Positions 28,705 to 37,883 of a DNA stretch of 64,000 nucleotides are shown in pieces. This DNA is from Oscillospiraceae bacterium (GTDB taxonomy: Bacteria; Bacillota; Clostridia; Oscillospirales; Ruminococcaceae), in the NCBI GenBank assembly GCA_018434245.1, contig JAHDPQ010000083.1:1-64000 (forward strand). The letters are read 5' to 3'. Within the stretch, counting starts at the first letter, position 1. Each line of letters opens with the position of its first letter. The notes below the pieces were generated by a model. That model had not been told where the DNA came from and did not search any database. It saw only the letters and a program-made list of their open reading frames with translations. A program made the position numbers and the translations under genes.

Positions 28705-28834
28705 ATTGTGATGAAATCGCCATTGGAAAATAGACCTCCAAGAGAAAATGAAGGATTCTGCTTTGTTGCCTTCGCAGTATAGCTAATTTTCATAATGGCA
28801 GACTAAGAATCAACACAGAGAAAGGATGTAGATT

Positions 28835-30085
28835 ATGTCCGGTTACAATCCCTACGACAACGTATTAGCTACCTTGGAGCGTGCGGCGAACATTCTAGGA
28901 TATGAGCCTTCCGATTACGAGATACTCAAACACCCCGAGCGTTCCTTAAAGGTAGCGGTTCCTGTCCGCATGGACGATGGCAGCGTCAAGGTGTTTGATG
29001 GCTACCGGGTTCAGCACAGCACCGTTCGCGGCCCGGCCAAAGGCGGCCTGCGGTATCATCCCGACGTCAACCTGATGGAAGTGTCGGCTCTGGCCGCTTG
29101 GATGACCTTTAAATGCGCCGTGGTGGGGATTCCCTACGGCGGAGGCAAGGGTGCTTTGGCGGTGGACCCCTCCAAGCTTTCCAAAAACGAGCTGAAAAAC
29201 CTCACCCGCAGCTTTACCACCATGATTGCCCCCATCATCGGGCCGGAAACCGATATTCCCGCTCCCGACCTTGGCACCAACGCAGAGGTCATGGGGTGGA
29301 TTGTGGATACTTACTCCATGCTCAAGGGCTACCCTAATCCCGGTGTAGTCACCGGAAAGCCCATCGAGCTGGGCGGCTCTCTGGGCCGGGGCGAAGCCAC
29401 CGGACGGGGCATCACCATCACGGCCAAGAATGCTCTCAAGGCTTTGGGCCGGGAGATTAAGGGCGCCACAGTGGCCGTACAGGGCATGGGCAACGTGGGC
29501 AGTGTTTCTGCCAAGCTCATCCACGCCGAAGGTGCCAAGGTTGTAGCAGTTTCTGATATTTCCACCGGTATCTACAATGCCGGCGGCCTGAATATCCCCG
29601 AAATTCTCACCTTTGTGGCAGGAGGCAAAAACCTGCTGAAGGATTACAAGGGAGATGTGGAGTTTATTGATAACGCCCAGCTTCTCACTCTGGATGTGGA
29701 CCTGCTGGTCCCTGCCGCCATGGAGAACATGATCAATGGGGACAATGCAAGGGACATTCGGGCAAAGCTGATTGTAGAAGGTGCCAACGGACCTACCACC
29801 GTGGAGGCCGACGCCATTCTGGAGGGGAAGGGCATCCCCGTCATCCCCGATATTCTGGCCAACGCCGGCGGTGTGGTGGTTTCCTACTTTGAGTGGGTGC
29901 AGAACAACCAGAAGTTCTACTGGGATGAAGAAACCGTCAACCAGCGTTTGGAAGCCCTGATGAACGAGGCCTTTCAGAGTGTCTGGGGCATCGCGCAGGA
30001 AAAGAAGGTCACCGTGCGCACCGGTGCCTACCTTATCGCCGTGAAAAAGATTGTCGAGACCCTCCGGATGAAGGGCAGTATCTAA
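28835..30085 (+). CDS. gdhA: Glutamate dehydrogenase
   Basis: Interconverts glutamate with 2-oxoglutarate and ammonia. The 416-residue protein is of the small hexameric type (RocG/GudB-like). Visible: the substrate-site sequences GGLRYHPDVN and MTFKCAVVGIPYGGGKG with the catalytic Lys, PAPDLGTN, and the Rossmann fingerprint GMGNVGS (about residue 225). These clostridial enzymes are usually NAD-linked and catabolic, but cofactor choice is not proved by sequence. AAAGGATG is the ribosome site. It is followed by a terminator and then hutI, whose pathway yields glutamate. Confidence 0.95.
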   Translation: MSGYNPYDNVLATLERAANILGYEPSDYEILKHPERSLKVAVPVRMDDGSVKVFDGYRVQHSTVRGPAKGGLRYHPDVNLMEVSALAAWMTFKCAVVGIPYGGGKGALAVDPSKLSKNELKNLTRSFTTMIAPIIGPETDIPAPDLGTNAEVMGWIVDTYSMLKGYPNPGVVTGKPIELGGSLGRGEATGRGITITAKNALKALGREIKGATVAVQGMGNVGSVSAKLIHAEGAKVVAVSDISTGIYNAGGLNIPEILTFVAGGKNLLKDYKGDVEFIDNAQLLTLDVDLLVPAAMENMINGDNARDIRAKLIVEGANGPTTVEADAILEGKGIPVIPDILANAGGVVVSYFEWVQNNQKFYWDEETVNQRLEALMNEAFQSVWGIAQEKKVTVRTGAYLIAVKKIVETLRMKGSI

Positions 30086-30119
30086 ATCAATGTCCCCACC
30101 GTTTAACACCAACGCTTCC

Positions 30120-30152
30120 AGGCTCCCGCAGTTTGCGGGAGCCTTTATTTTC
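30120..30152 (+). terminator. Rho-independent terminator after glutamate dehydrogenase
   Basis: GGCTCCCGCA (30121-30130) and TGCGGGAGCC (30134-30143) form a perfect 10-bp stem with a GTT loop, followed by TTTATTTT. Confidence 0.9.
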
Positions 30153-30215
30153 CCCCCCACGCTTGTCCTTGCAAATCCCATAAAAGCCGGGAAGGTTCTT
30201 TGTACGCAATCAACC

Positions 30216-30244
30216 TTGTACCATACTCAGCAAAATGGTATGAT
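30216..30244 (+). promoter_or_regulatory. Promoter of hutI
   Basis: TTGTAC (30216-30221), 17 bp, TATGAT (30239-30244), 65 bp before the GTG start. Confidence 0.65.
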
Positions 30245-30308
30245 GGGTTAAACCCATTTGAAAAAGATTCCTATTTGGATGGATGCTTGCATAAGGAGGG
30301 TACATCCC

Positions 30309-31538
30309 GTGGATTTGATTCTGACTAATATTGGTGTTTTGGCCACTCCCTTGGGGAAACAGGCCCAAAAAGGCCCCGCCCAGCAGAATATCTTTCTGCA
30401 GGAGGAGATGGCAGTGGGGATGGAGGGCGAGACCATTGCCTGGGTTGGTCCAGCCAGAAAGGCCCCCAAAGCCAAGGAGGTTCTGGACTGCCGGGGCGGT
30501 CTGGTGACTCCCGGTCTGGTGGATGCCCACACCCATCTGACTTTTGGAGGCTGGCGGCATCACGAAATGGCCCAGAAGCTGGCAGGGATGGACTACTTGG
30601 ATATTCTGCGGGCAGGGGGCGGCATCCTCAGCACGGTGGCGGCGACCCGGGCCGCCTCTTTGGAGGAGCTGGTGGAAAAGGGGACACAGCTGCTGGAAGA
30701 GATGCTCTCCTTTGGCACCACCACCTGTGAAGTCAAAAGCGGCTACGGCCTTTCCACTCAGGAGGAGCTCAAGCAGCTGCAGGTGACCCGCAGCCTTGGA
30801 GCTATCCAGCCCATCGAGCTGGTCAGCACCTTTATGGGAGCCCACGCTATTCCCGCCGAATACAAGGAAAACCGAGAGGGCTACCTTGCCCTCCTCTGTG
30901 ACGAGATGCTCCCCGCCGTTTGGGAATCGGAACTGGCAGAGTACTGCGACGTCTTTTGCGAGACGGCTGTCTTTTCCATCGAAGAAACCCGCCAGATTCT
31001 CCAGCGGGCTAGAGAGCTGGGCTTTGACCTCAAAGGGCATATGGATGAGATCGACCCTATTGGCGGGGCCGAACTGGCAGGGGAAATGGGCCTTGTCTCC
31101 GCCGAGCATCTAATTCAGGCCAGCGATTCTGGGATTCAAGCTATGGCCAAGGCGGGGACGGTGGCGGTTTTGCTGCCCTGCACCTCCTTCTATTTGGATA
31201 AGCCCTATGCCCGGGCCCGGGATATGATCGCAGCGGGAACTGCCGTGGCGGTGGCCACCGACTTTAACCCCGGCTCCAGCCCCAACCTCAACCTTCAGCT
31301 GGCCATGAATCTGGCTTGCCTCAAGTACAAGCTCACCCCCGCCCAAGCCCTTACCGCAGTAACCCTTAACGGGGCGGCGGCCATTGGCCGGGCAGAGCAG
31401 GTGGGCAGCATTGAGGTGGGCAAGCAGGCCGACCTGCTGATCTGGAACGCCCCCGATCTGGACTACATCTTCTACCGCTACGGCTCCAATCTAGTGAATA
31501 CAGTAATCAAGAAGGGAACCGTAGCCCTTACCAGATAG
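30309..31538 (+). CDS. hutI: Imidazolonepropionase
   Basis: The third enzyme of histidine degradation: it hydrolyses imidazolonepropionate to formiminoglutamate. The 409-residue amidohydrolase has the metal motif DAHTHLTFGG, KSGYGLST, HMDEIDP and TDFNPGSSPN, all typical of HutI. The start is GTG at 30309, preceded by AAGGAGGG with 9 bases spacing; the frame is open 17 codons further up without a ribosome site. The other hut genes are not in the window, so the pathway is either elsewhere or incomplete. It lies next to glutamate dehydrogenase. Confidence 0.93.
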   Translation: MDLILTNIGVLATPLGKQAQKGPAQQNIFLQEEMAVGMEGETIAWVGPARKAPKAKEVLDCRGGLVTPGLVDAHTHLTFGGWRHHEMAQKLAGMDYLDILRAGGGILSTVAATRAASLEELVEKGTQLLEEMLSFGTTTCEVKSGYGLSTQEELKQLQVTRSLGAIQPIELVSTFMGAHAIPAEYKENREGYLALLCDEMLPAVWESELAEYCDVFCETAVFSIEETRQILQRARELGFDLKGHMDEIDPIGGAELAGEMGLVSAEHLIQASDSGIQAMAKAGTVAVLLPCTSFYLDKPYARARDMIAAGTAVAVATDFNPGSSPNLNLQLAMNLACLKYKLTPAQALTAVTLNGAAAIGRAEQVGSIEVGKQADLLIWNAPDLDYIFYRYGSNLVNTVIKKGTVALTR

Positions 31539-31650
31539 GGGGGCCAAGGGGTGGTTCCAAGGAGCGGTGATGACGGCTGCCCAAAGCTCTAAAGCCGTTG
31601 ATCTGCTTTCGGCTTCCAAGCCCCCAACTTGCGAGGAAGGAATGGCCTTT

Positions 31651-32205
31651 ATGAAAACAGCAGTTGTATTTCAGTCCCGTTATGGCTCTACCAAGCGATA
31701 TGCCAAGTGGATCGCAGAGGAATTATCCTGTGATTTATGGGACCGTAAAAAGATAAAGGCAGCGGACTTGCAGCCTTATCATACCATTGTGTATGGGGGC
31801 GGCCTGTATGCCGGCGGTGTCCTTGGCGCCGATTTGCTGGCAAAGCATTTTCAGGAACTCCGGCACAAAAACCTCATTTTATTTACCTGCGGGCTGGCTG
31901 ATCCGGCAAACACCAGCAATACGGACAGCATCCGAAAAAGCCTTGGCAAAGTCCTGACACCTCCCATGCAGGATGCCATCCAATTATTCCATTTGCGTGG
32001 GGCCATCGATTATCAAAAGCTGCGGCCTATCCACAAAGCAATGATGGCGGCCCTTCACCACATGATTGCAAAAAAGGATGCCGGCTCCTTGAGCGACGAG
32101 GATAAAGAAATGCTTGCAACCTATGGCAAAGCGGTGGATTTTATCGATCAGGCAGCCATATTGCCCTTAATTCATTATGTGCGGGGGCTGGAGCGATCTG
32201 ACTGA
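31651..32205 (+). CDS. Flavodoxin-domain protein
   Basis: A 184-residue protein with the FMN-binding flavodoxin fold: the phosphate loop VVFQSRYGSTKRYAKWIAEE at the N terminus, VYGGGLYAGG in the 50s-type loop, and ILFTCGLADP. It resembles the flavodoxin/HemG-like group rather than short electron-transfer flavodoxins. ATG 31651 is set by GAGGAAGG; an upstream in-frame extension has no ribosome site. Its codon use is less C/G-biased than that of its neighbours, a mild hint of separate origin. It follows hutI by 112 bp and ends at a bidirectional terminator. Confidence 0.82.
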   Translation: MKTAVVFQSRYGSTKRYAKWIAEELSCDLWDRKKIKAADLQPYHTIVYGGGLYAGGVLGADLLAKHFQELRHKNLILFTCGLADPANTSNTDSIRKSLGKVLTPPMQDAIQLFHLRGAIDYQKLRPIHKAMMAALHHMIAKKDAGSLSDEDKEMLATYGKAVDFIDQAAILPLIHYVRGLERSD

Positions 32206-32235
32206 ATCCCTGATGTGTTGGATGCATATGCAACA

Positions 32236-32282
32236 AAAAGACCCGCCTGTCCGGCCTTTGTGACCGGTTAGGCGGGTCTTTG
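32236..32282. terminator. Bidirectional terminator between flavodoxin and transketolase genes
   Basis: AAAGACCCGCCT and AGGCGGGTCTTT form a perfect 12-bp outer stem with CCGG/CCGG inside. T tracts occur on both strands. Confidence 0.9.
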
Positions 32283-32299
32283 CGTTTATGGTGTTTGTT

Positions 32300-33247
32300 C
32301 TACTTGCGGGAAATGGCCTTTTTGGCAGCTTGTGCAATGTCGGCGGGGGTCAGCTTGTAGTATTCTACCAGAGACGCTGGGTCGCCGGAACGTCCAAAGG
32401 TATCCCGAACGCCGATCCGCTCCATGGGAACGGGGTGGTTTTCCACCAGCAGCTCGGCTACCGCTCCACCCAGACCGCCGATGATGTTATGCTCTTCGGC
32501 GGTGACGATGGCTCCGGTTTCCCGGGCGGCGGCAATCAGAAGCTCCTGATCCAGAGGCTTGATGGTGTGGATGTCGATGACCCGGGCGGAAACACCTTCC
32601 TGCTCCAGGGCATCGGCGGCCTTTAGAGCCTGCGCCACCATATAACCGGTGGCCACAATGGTGACATCCTTGCCGTCCCGCAGGGTGCAGCCCTTGCCCA
32701 GCTCAAATCGGTAGCCGGGAATATCCTGAGTGATCTGATCCACAGCCAGACGTCCGGTGCGCATATAGCAGGGGCCTTCGTAGTCCAGCATGGCCCGAAG
32801 GGCCAAGCGGGTTTCGTTGGCGTCGCAGGGGCTGAGCACTACCATGCCGGGCAGTGCCCGCATCAGGGCGATGTCCTCCAGAGCCTGATGGGTGGGGCCG
32901 TCCTGTCCGACCGTCACACCGGCGTGGGAGCCCACCACCTTGACGTTGAGGCGGGGGAAGACGATGGAGTTGCGAACCTGATCGTACATTCTGCCGGGGG
33001 CAAACATGGCAAAGGAGTGGATCAGGACGATTTTGCCGGTGGTGGCAAGACCGGCGGCTACACCGGCCATGTTGGCTTCGGCGATACCCATATCAATGTA
33101 CCGTTCGGGGTAAGCCTGACCAAAGATGGCGGACATGGTGGAAACTCCCAGATCGGCGTCCATGGCGATGATGCGGGGGTCTGCTCCAAACTCCCGCAGG
33201 GCCTCACCATAAGCCAGACGGGTTGCAATCTTTTTCAGCTCGCTCAT
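32300..33247 (-). CDS. Transketolase, C-terminal subunit
   Basis: The pyrimidine-binding and C-terminal half of a two-gene transketolase, 315 residues. Visible are RLAYGEALREFG at the start, the DLGVST region, the active-site DGPTHQALEDIALMRALPGM segment and the transketolase C domain with IDIHTIKPLD. The catalytic Glu of the Pyr domain lies in RYIDMGIAEANM. It overlaps the N-terminal subunit gene by 4 bp (ATGA), so the subunits are made together. Split transketolases are common in Clostridia and archaea. It acts in the non-oxidative pentose phosphate pathway. Confidence 0.93.
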   Translation of the reverse strand: MSELKKIATRLAYGEALREFGADPRIIAMDADLGVSTMSAIFGQAYPERYIDMGIAEANMAGVAAGLATTGKIVLIHSFAMFAPGRMYDQVRNSIVFPRLNVKVVGSHAGVTVGQDGPTHQALEDIALMRALPGMVVLSPCDANETRLALRAMLDYEGPCYMRTGRLAVDQITQDIPGYRFELGKGCTLRDGKDVTIVATGYMVAQALKAADALEQEGVSARVIDIHTIKPLDQELLIAAARETGAIVTAEEHNIIGGLGGAVAELLVENHPVPMERIGVRDTFGRSGDPASLVEYYKLTPADIAQAAKKAISRK

Positions 33248-34101
33248 TGGGCGGCCACCTCCTTTTCCAGCCGGGCGATTTCAGCGTCCAGTTCCCCAAC
33301 CGCCTGTTCGTACTGCTCCTTATTGGGGGCGGAGCCGTGCCATTTGTAGTTGTTTTCCATAAAGGAAACACCCTTGCCCTTGACGGTCTTGGCCAGAATC
33401 AGCGTGGGCTTGCCCTTAATGGTGCGGGCCTTGTGAATGGCCCCCTCGATCTGGTTCATGTCGTTGCCGTCGATGTGGATGACTTCAAAACCAAAGGCGG
33501 CAAACTTCTCATCGATGGGATAAGGGCTCATCACCTTGTCCACACTGCCGGAAATTTGCAGGTTGTTGTTGTCCAGAATGGCCACCAGATTATCCAGCTT
33601 AAAGTGGGCAGCGCTCATAGCGGCTTCCCAGACCTGGCCTTCCTGAATTTCGCCGTCACCCAAAATGGCGTAAACTTTGTAATCCTTTTGGTCCAGCTTT
33701 CCGGCCAGAGCAATGCCCACGGCGGAAGAAAAGCCCTGCCCCAAAGAGCCGGTACTCATGTCTACCCCAGTCACCTTGTTCATTTCGGGGTGACCGGAAA
33801 GGTAGCTCTCTGTCTGGCGGAATCCCTTCAGATCCTCCACAGGGAAGTAGCCCCGCAGAGCAAGGGCAGCGTAAAGGCCCGGCGAGCAGTGGCCCTTGGA
33901 CAGCACCACCCTGTCCCGATCAGCTTTTCTCGGCTCCTTGGGGTCGATGTTCAGCTCCTGCCAGTACAGCACCGCGAGAATATCGGCGATAGACAGGGAG
34001 CCACCGGGATGCCCCGAAGCGGCGGCGTATACCTGATCCACGATCAGGCGGCGCATTTTCGCTGCTGCCAGCGAAAGCTCCAGCACCTTTTGTTTTTCCA
34101 T
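33244..34101 (-). CDS. Transketolase, N-terminal subunit (TPP-binding)
   Basis: The thiamine-diphosphate-binding half of the split transketolase, 285 residues. It has AASGHPGGSLSIADILAVLY, the DRVVLSKGH segment, and the TPP motif GDGEIQEGQVWEAA ending at DNN about 27 residues on. ATG 34101 follows GGAGAAGGAGAG; the frame is open further upstream but without signals. First gene of the pair, with the C-terminal subunit overlapping its stop. Confidence 0.94.
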   Translation of the reverse strand: MEKQKVLELSLAAAKMRRLIVDQVYAAASGHPGGSLSIADILAVLYWQELNIDPKEPRKADRDRVVLSKGHCSPGLYAALALRGYFPVEDLKGFRQTESYLSGHPEMNKVTGVDMSTGSLGQGFSSAVGIALAGKLDQKDYKVYAILGDGEIQEGQVWEAAMSAAHFKLDNLVAILDNNNLQISGSVDKVMSPYPIDEKFAAFGFEVIHIDGNDMNQIEGAIHKARTIKGKPTLILAKTVKGKGVSFMENNYKWHGSAPNKEQYEQAVGELDAEIARLEKEVAAQ

Positions 34102-34352
34102 TGCTGCTCTCCTTCTCCGCGCATGGAGTTTCACCTGCCTAATTTCGCGGCCTGCGCGGTTTCCGCGAAAAGCAATAGGCACTTAACGTTATTATACAGA
34201 ATCTTGTCCCGCTTATCAATCATGAGAGTAGAAGATTTTCCCCCGGAATCGGTGAAGGTTTTCCCCAATCTGCTCATATTTCATGAGAAAACGTCTTTAT
34301 GGCAAAGCCTGTGGCTTGTCCTTGGGCAAAAGAGCGGTAAACCGCATGGCGC

Positions 34353-34381
34353 TTGTGTTTCTGCCCGCTATCTGCTATGAT
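34353..34381 (+). promoter_or_regulatory. Promoter of the GGDEF-EAL gene
   Basis: TTGTGT (34353-34358), 17 bp, TATGAT (34376-34381). It lies within the upstream open frame and supports a coding start downstream, at 34424. Confidence 0.5.
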
Positions 34382-34423
34382 GGAAGCAGAAAAACAGATG
34401 GGAGAACCGGGCCTTCCGACGGG

Positions 34424-36091
34424 ATGAGCCGGGGGTTGAGATTTCGATTTGGCAAGCCGGGCAATCGGCGGCCAAAAAGGGGGCTGTACCGTGTGGTAAT
34501 CTTGGTTTTGGTCTTGCTGATTGTGACAATTATGGTTGTGTTTGCCACCGGAATTCTGGGTTTTCAGAAGCGGCAGGGAGAAGATAAAACCAAGGAGCGT
34601 GGGATTTCCTTCGGCATGCCGGGGGAACAGGGCACCGCCAAGGAGCCCGAAGAGCTGGTCAATCTGGTGGATTACTATGCCGACTACCCGGAGGAAGAGC
34701 GGGAAAAGAAAAAGGTATCTCCTCTTTCCCAAAAAGAAAACAGCGAAGAAGAGTTCGACCGGTTGAGCAACCTCAAAATGGGCCGGGGCTATCGGATGGA
34801 TTGCCAGAACTTTCTCCACAGCATGGTGGAAAGCGGCCAGAAGTTTGCGCTGGTCTATTTTGACTTTAACCGCTTTCGGTTTATCAATACCCTGCGGGGA
34901 TTTTCCACCGGGGACTACGTCATCACCCGTATCTCTCAGGAGATGAAGCTGATTCTGCCGGAAGGAGCCATGCTCACCCGGCTTTCTGCCGATCACTTTG
35001 CCGGCCTCATTGTCTATATTGACGAAAACCAGCTGCAGAATATTTACGAGCGGCTGCGCCGGACAGGGGAAGTGATCCGCAACGACATCGGCTCCAAAAG
35101 CGGGCTGCAGGTCAGCATGGGGGTGGCCATTACCGAAAACCCGGGCGATTACGACATTTTTAAGCTACTTGGCTGGGCCAACATTGCCCGCCACAGCATC
35201 AAGCTCACCAAGGCGGAAACCTACTCCGTCTACAACAGCGCCATGCTCACCAGCTTTTTGTACGGGGAATCAGCTTTGGAGGACTATAGCGAGCACCAGT
35301 ATGCCGACGACTTCATCCTCTATCTGCGGCCCCAGCTTCTCATTGCCAGCAAGCGAATTACCGCTTGCGATTCCATGGTTCGCTGGGGATACGAGGATTC
35401 CAACGACCCTTCCCGCAGCAACTTGTGTGACGGCAACATTCTGCCTGCCTCCAACCTCAAGGTGATCTATCAGGTTTGCCGCACCATCCATAAGTGGCGT
35501 AAAGCGGGAAATATCCCCATCCCCGTCATGGTGGGAATAGGGGAACTGGATTTTTACAAAACTGATATTGATGCTTTTTTTGGCCGCTGTATGGCGGAGT
35601 TTCAGGTGGAAGCCGCCCTGCTCACAGCTGTGATCAGCCTTCACACCATCCGGCTGGACCCCGAGCTTGCCAAGATTCAGGCCAAAAAGCTCACCGACGC
35701 CGGGCTGAAGCTAGCCGTCTGCGACATCGACCGGGGAATTCAGTCTCTGGAGCTTTTGGAGGGAATGGGCGTGGACTTCCTCAAGCTGCATAAGAGCTTT
35801 ACTCAGAATTTGGAGCGGGAGCCCAAGCGTCAGGAGGATGTGAAGAGGATTCTCTCCATGGCGGAAGGCCTTAAATGCGGCACCGCCTTTGAGGGCGTGG
35901 ATACCATCGCTTGTATGAACAAGCTGGCGGAGCTGGGCGGAACCTACGCTCAGGGCCAGTATGTGGGCAAACCCAGCGATACTGAAAGCTTTGCCGAGGA
36001 TATGGGCAGCTTTATTCGCAGCGGACCAAGAGACGTCACGGTGATTCTGGATGATGCCGCCCTGAGCAGGGGCGAGCTTAAGTTGTTCTGA
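34424..36091 (+). CDS. Membrane protein with degenerate GGDEF and EAL domains
   Basis: About 555 residues: a basic N terminus, one membrane segment (about 22-45), an acidic linker, then a GGDEF-like domain and an EAL-like domain. FDFNRFRFINTLRGFSTGDYVI matches the GGDEF fold, but the signature itself reads SADHF in RLSADHFAGL. In the second domain the EAL position reads CDS before MVRW, and later metal-ligand motifs are also replaced (VCDIDRG for the usual DDFGTG). Neither c-di-GMP synthesis nor hydrolysis is expected; a receptor or scaffold role is inferred. The frame is open to 34283; the start at 34424 is chosen from the promoter. Confidence 0.8.
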   Translation: MSRGLRFRFGKPGNRRPKRGLYRVVILVLVLLIVTIMVVFATGILGFQKRQGEDKTKERGISFGMPGEQGTAKEPEELVNLVDYYADYPEEEREKKKVSPLSQKENSEEEFDRLSNLKMGRGYRMDCQNFLHSMVESGQKFALVYFDFNRFRFINTLRGFSTGDYVITRISQEMKLILPEGAMLTRLSADHFAGLIVYIDENQLQNIYERLRRTGEVIRNDIGSKSGLQVSMGVAITENPGDYDIFKLLGWANIARHSIKLTKAETYSVYNSAMLTSFLYGESALEDYSEHQYADDFILYLRPQLLIASKRITACDSMVRWGYEDSNDPSRSNLCDGNILPASNLKVIYQVCRTIHKWRKAGNIPIPVMVGIGELDFYKTDIDAFFGRCMAEFQVEAALLTAVISLHTIRLDPELAKIQAKKLTDAGLKLAVCDIDRGIQSLELLEGMGVDFLKLHKSFTQNLEREPKRQEDVKRILSMAEGLKCGTAFEGVDTIACMNKLAELGGTYAQGQYVGKPSDTESFAEDMGSFIRSGPRDVTVILDDAALSRGELKLF

Positions 36092-36105
36092 AATGAGGGA
36101 TCCAT

Positions 36106-36564
36106 ATGTCCAACAAGCGACTGATCTCTGTGCTTGGGCTCGTCATTGGGCTGTCGGTGCTGAGTCTGGCACCGGGGGTTGTTCCCGTTCTGCTGATTAT
36201 CGGAGTGGTTTTGTCCAAGCAGTGGAAGCAGCAGGGACGGGGCAGCTTGATCGATTGGTTGTCCGAGCAGATGGGCTTTGACCGGAAAGAAAACTCTCAG
36301 CAGCAGCGGGACGATCCCTTTGGTGAAATACGCCGGAACATCCCCGCCGAAGGGGACCGGAAGCCACCCAGACGAAACGATGAGGACCGCCCCCGTCCTC
36401 CGGCGAGGCAGAAGGAACAGGGGGACGCTTATCCCTACAGCCGGGAGGAAGAAAAATATTCCTCTCAGCAGTATATCGGCTCCACCGGAAAGGACCCCTG
36501 GGACCTGCCCTCCGGCATGGACCCCTGGGATCTTCCTCCCGAGCATCCCCCTTGGGAAAAATAA
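36106..36564 (+). CDS. Membrane-anchored, disordered hypothetical protein with DPWDLP repeats
   Basis: A 152-residue protein: one or two hydrophobic segments at residues 6-38, then a charged, Pro/Arg/Gln/Glu-rich, probably disordered cytosolic tail. The tail ends with the motif DPWDLP twice (separated by SGM) and a final HPPWEK, which suggests a peptide-binding motif. No family recognised. It lies 14 bp after the GGDEF-EAL gene with GAGGGA ahead of the ATG, so the two are probably co-transcribed. Confidence 0.7.
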   Translation: MSNKRLISVLGLVIGLSVLSLAPGVVPVLLIIGVVLSKQWKQQGRGSLIDWLSEQMGFDRKENSQQQRDDPFGEIRRNIPAEGDRKPPRRNDEDRPRPPARQKEQGDAYPYSREEEKYSSQQYIGSTGKDPWDLPSGMDPWDLPPEHPPWEK

Positions 36565-36613
36565 ATATCCAAACAGGAAGCCTCAAAACCCAACAACATA
36601 AGGAGTGACAGAC

Positions 36614-37435
36614 ATGAGCCGCTATCCTTTCCCCTTGTGTATTCAGCTGACGCCGCCCCCCAATTTTTACGAGGACGCCGATTTTGCTGCCACCCTTTCC
36701 CTGCTGCAGGAGCTGGGATTTTACGGGGTGGAGCTGAATCTGGTGGACTTTTCCGATCCCGGTCGACTGGCCCAGTTTTTGGGCCATTATGGCCTGCGCC
36801 TCACCATGGTGGCTACGGGATTTTACGCCAACCAAAACGGCCTGAGCCTCTCCTCCCTGGATGAGGAAGTCCGGCGCAGGACGGTGGAAAAGATGGGAGA
36901 GATTCTCCGCTTTGCCGCTGGATGCGGCGCGGGAATCATCTGCGGGTTTATCAAAGGCGGCCCGGGGCAGGACAAAGCAATAGCCACCGCTCAGATGGCA
37001 AAATCTCTGGCCGAGGTGGCGACTCTCAACGAGGAGACTCAGGTGGACCTCTATCTGGAATCCACCAATCACTACGAGGCCACTCTGGTCAACACCATGG
37101 CGGAAGGAGCCGCCTTTGCCCGGGGGGTTCAAAACAAAATCCGCATTTTACCCGACACCTATCACCTGAATATCGAAGAGGAAAGCATGGCTTACGCCCT
37201 GACCCGGCATCAAAGCCTTTACCATAACCTCCACATTTCGGATAATAACCGCTATTTTCCCGGCTTTGGCGCCATCGACTTTTTCGAGGTCTGCGCCCTG
37301 CTCAAGGGAATGGGCTATCAGGGAACTATTTCCATTGAGGGGCGGATCAAAAACAGCCTGCGGGAGGACATTTCCGCCAGCGCCTCCTATCTGGAAGGGG
37401 TCAATGCCCGAATTGCCCTTCTGCAAGGGGAATAA
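36614..37435 (+). CDS. Sugar phosphate isomerase/epimerase family TIM-barrel protein
   Basis: A 273-residue protein of the xylose isomerase-like / AP endonuclease 2 TIM-barrel family. Strand-end residues that usually bind the metal can be seen: Glu in FYGVELNL, Glu in DLYLESTNHYE, Asp and His in ILPDTYHLNIEE, His in NLHISDNNR, and Glu in ISIEGRIK. Members isomerise or epimerise ketoses; the substrate is not evident. ATG 36614 follows AAGGAG; an in-frame GTG lies three codons upstream. It is 49 bp after the DPWDLP protein. Confidence 0.85.
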   Translation: MSRYPFPLCIQLTPPPNFYEDADFAATLSLLQELGFYGVELNLVDFSDPGRLAQFLGHYGLRLTMVATGFYANQNGLSLSSLDEEVRRRTVEKMGEILRFAAGCGAGIICGFIKGGPGQDKAIATAQMAKSLAEVATLNEETQVDLYLESTNHYEATLVNTMAEGAAFARGVQNKIRILPDTYHLNIEEESMAYALTRHQSLYHNLHISDNNRYFPGFGAIDFFEVCALLKGMGYQGTISIEGRIKNSLREDISASASYLEGVNARIALLQGE

Positions 37436-37450
37436 ACGCCGGATAAGCCC

Positions 37451-37480
37451 TTGACAAGGCGGCGGGAGCTGTGATATGAT
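37451..37480 (+). promoter_or_regulatory. Promoter of the rplU operon
   Basis: TTGACA (37451-37456) and TATGAT (37475-37480) with an 18-bp spacer. Confidence 0.8.
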
Positions 37481-37486
37481 TACGGT

Positions 37487-37571
37487 TGCCGCATGTTCCG
37501 GGTAGAAGAGCGCCTTTTGACAGGTTGCCACCCTGCGCAGCGAGTCTTAGGAAAGAGGCAGGTGCCTATTA
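37487..37571 (+). promoter_or_regulatory. rplU 5' leader, possible ribosomal L21 leader
   Basis: An 85-nt leader with short stems, including GGCAGGTGCC next to the rplU start. An L21 leader RNA is known upstream of rplU in Firmicutes and would allow autoregulation, but I could not confirm the consensus by eye. Confidence 0.35.
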
Positions 37572-37883
37572 ATGTACGCAGTGATTGAAACTGGCGGTAA
37601 ACAGTACCGTGTCCAGGAAGGCGATGTGCTTTACATCGAAAAACTGGGAGCAGACGTGGATTCCACCGTCACCTTTGATCAGGTAATGGCTGTGGGCAAA
37701 GAGGACGGCGTGGTCGTCGGCAAGCCTACGGTAGACGGTGCTAAAGTAACCGCAAAGGTGCTCCAGAATGGCAGAGGCAAAAAGATTACCGTTTTTACCT
37801 ATCGTGCCAAGAAGAATTCCAAACGCAAAATGGGCCATCGCCAGCCCTTTACCAAGGTGCAGGTGGAGTCCATCACAGTTTAA
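37572..37883 (+). CDS. rplU: 50S ribosomal protein L21
   Basis: L21 binds 23S rRNA near L20. The 103-residue protein starts [19 protein letters not shown], has GAKVTAKVL and the C-terminal RRNA-binding tail [19 protein letters not shown]. First gene of the conserved rplU-prp-rpmA operon. Confidence 0.97.
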   Translation: MYAVIETGGKQYRVQEGDVLYIEKLGADVDSTVTFDQVMAVGKEDGVVVGKPTVDGAKVTAKVLQNGRGKKITVFTYRAKKNSKRKMGHRQPFTKVQVESITV

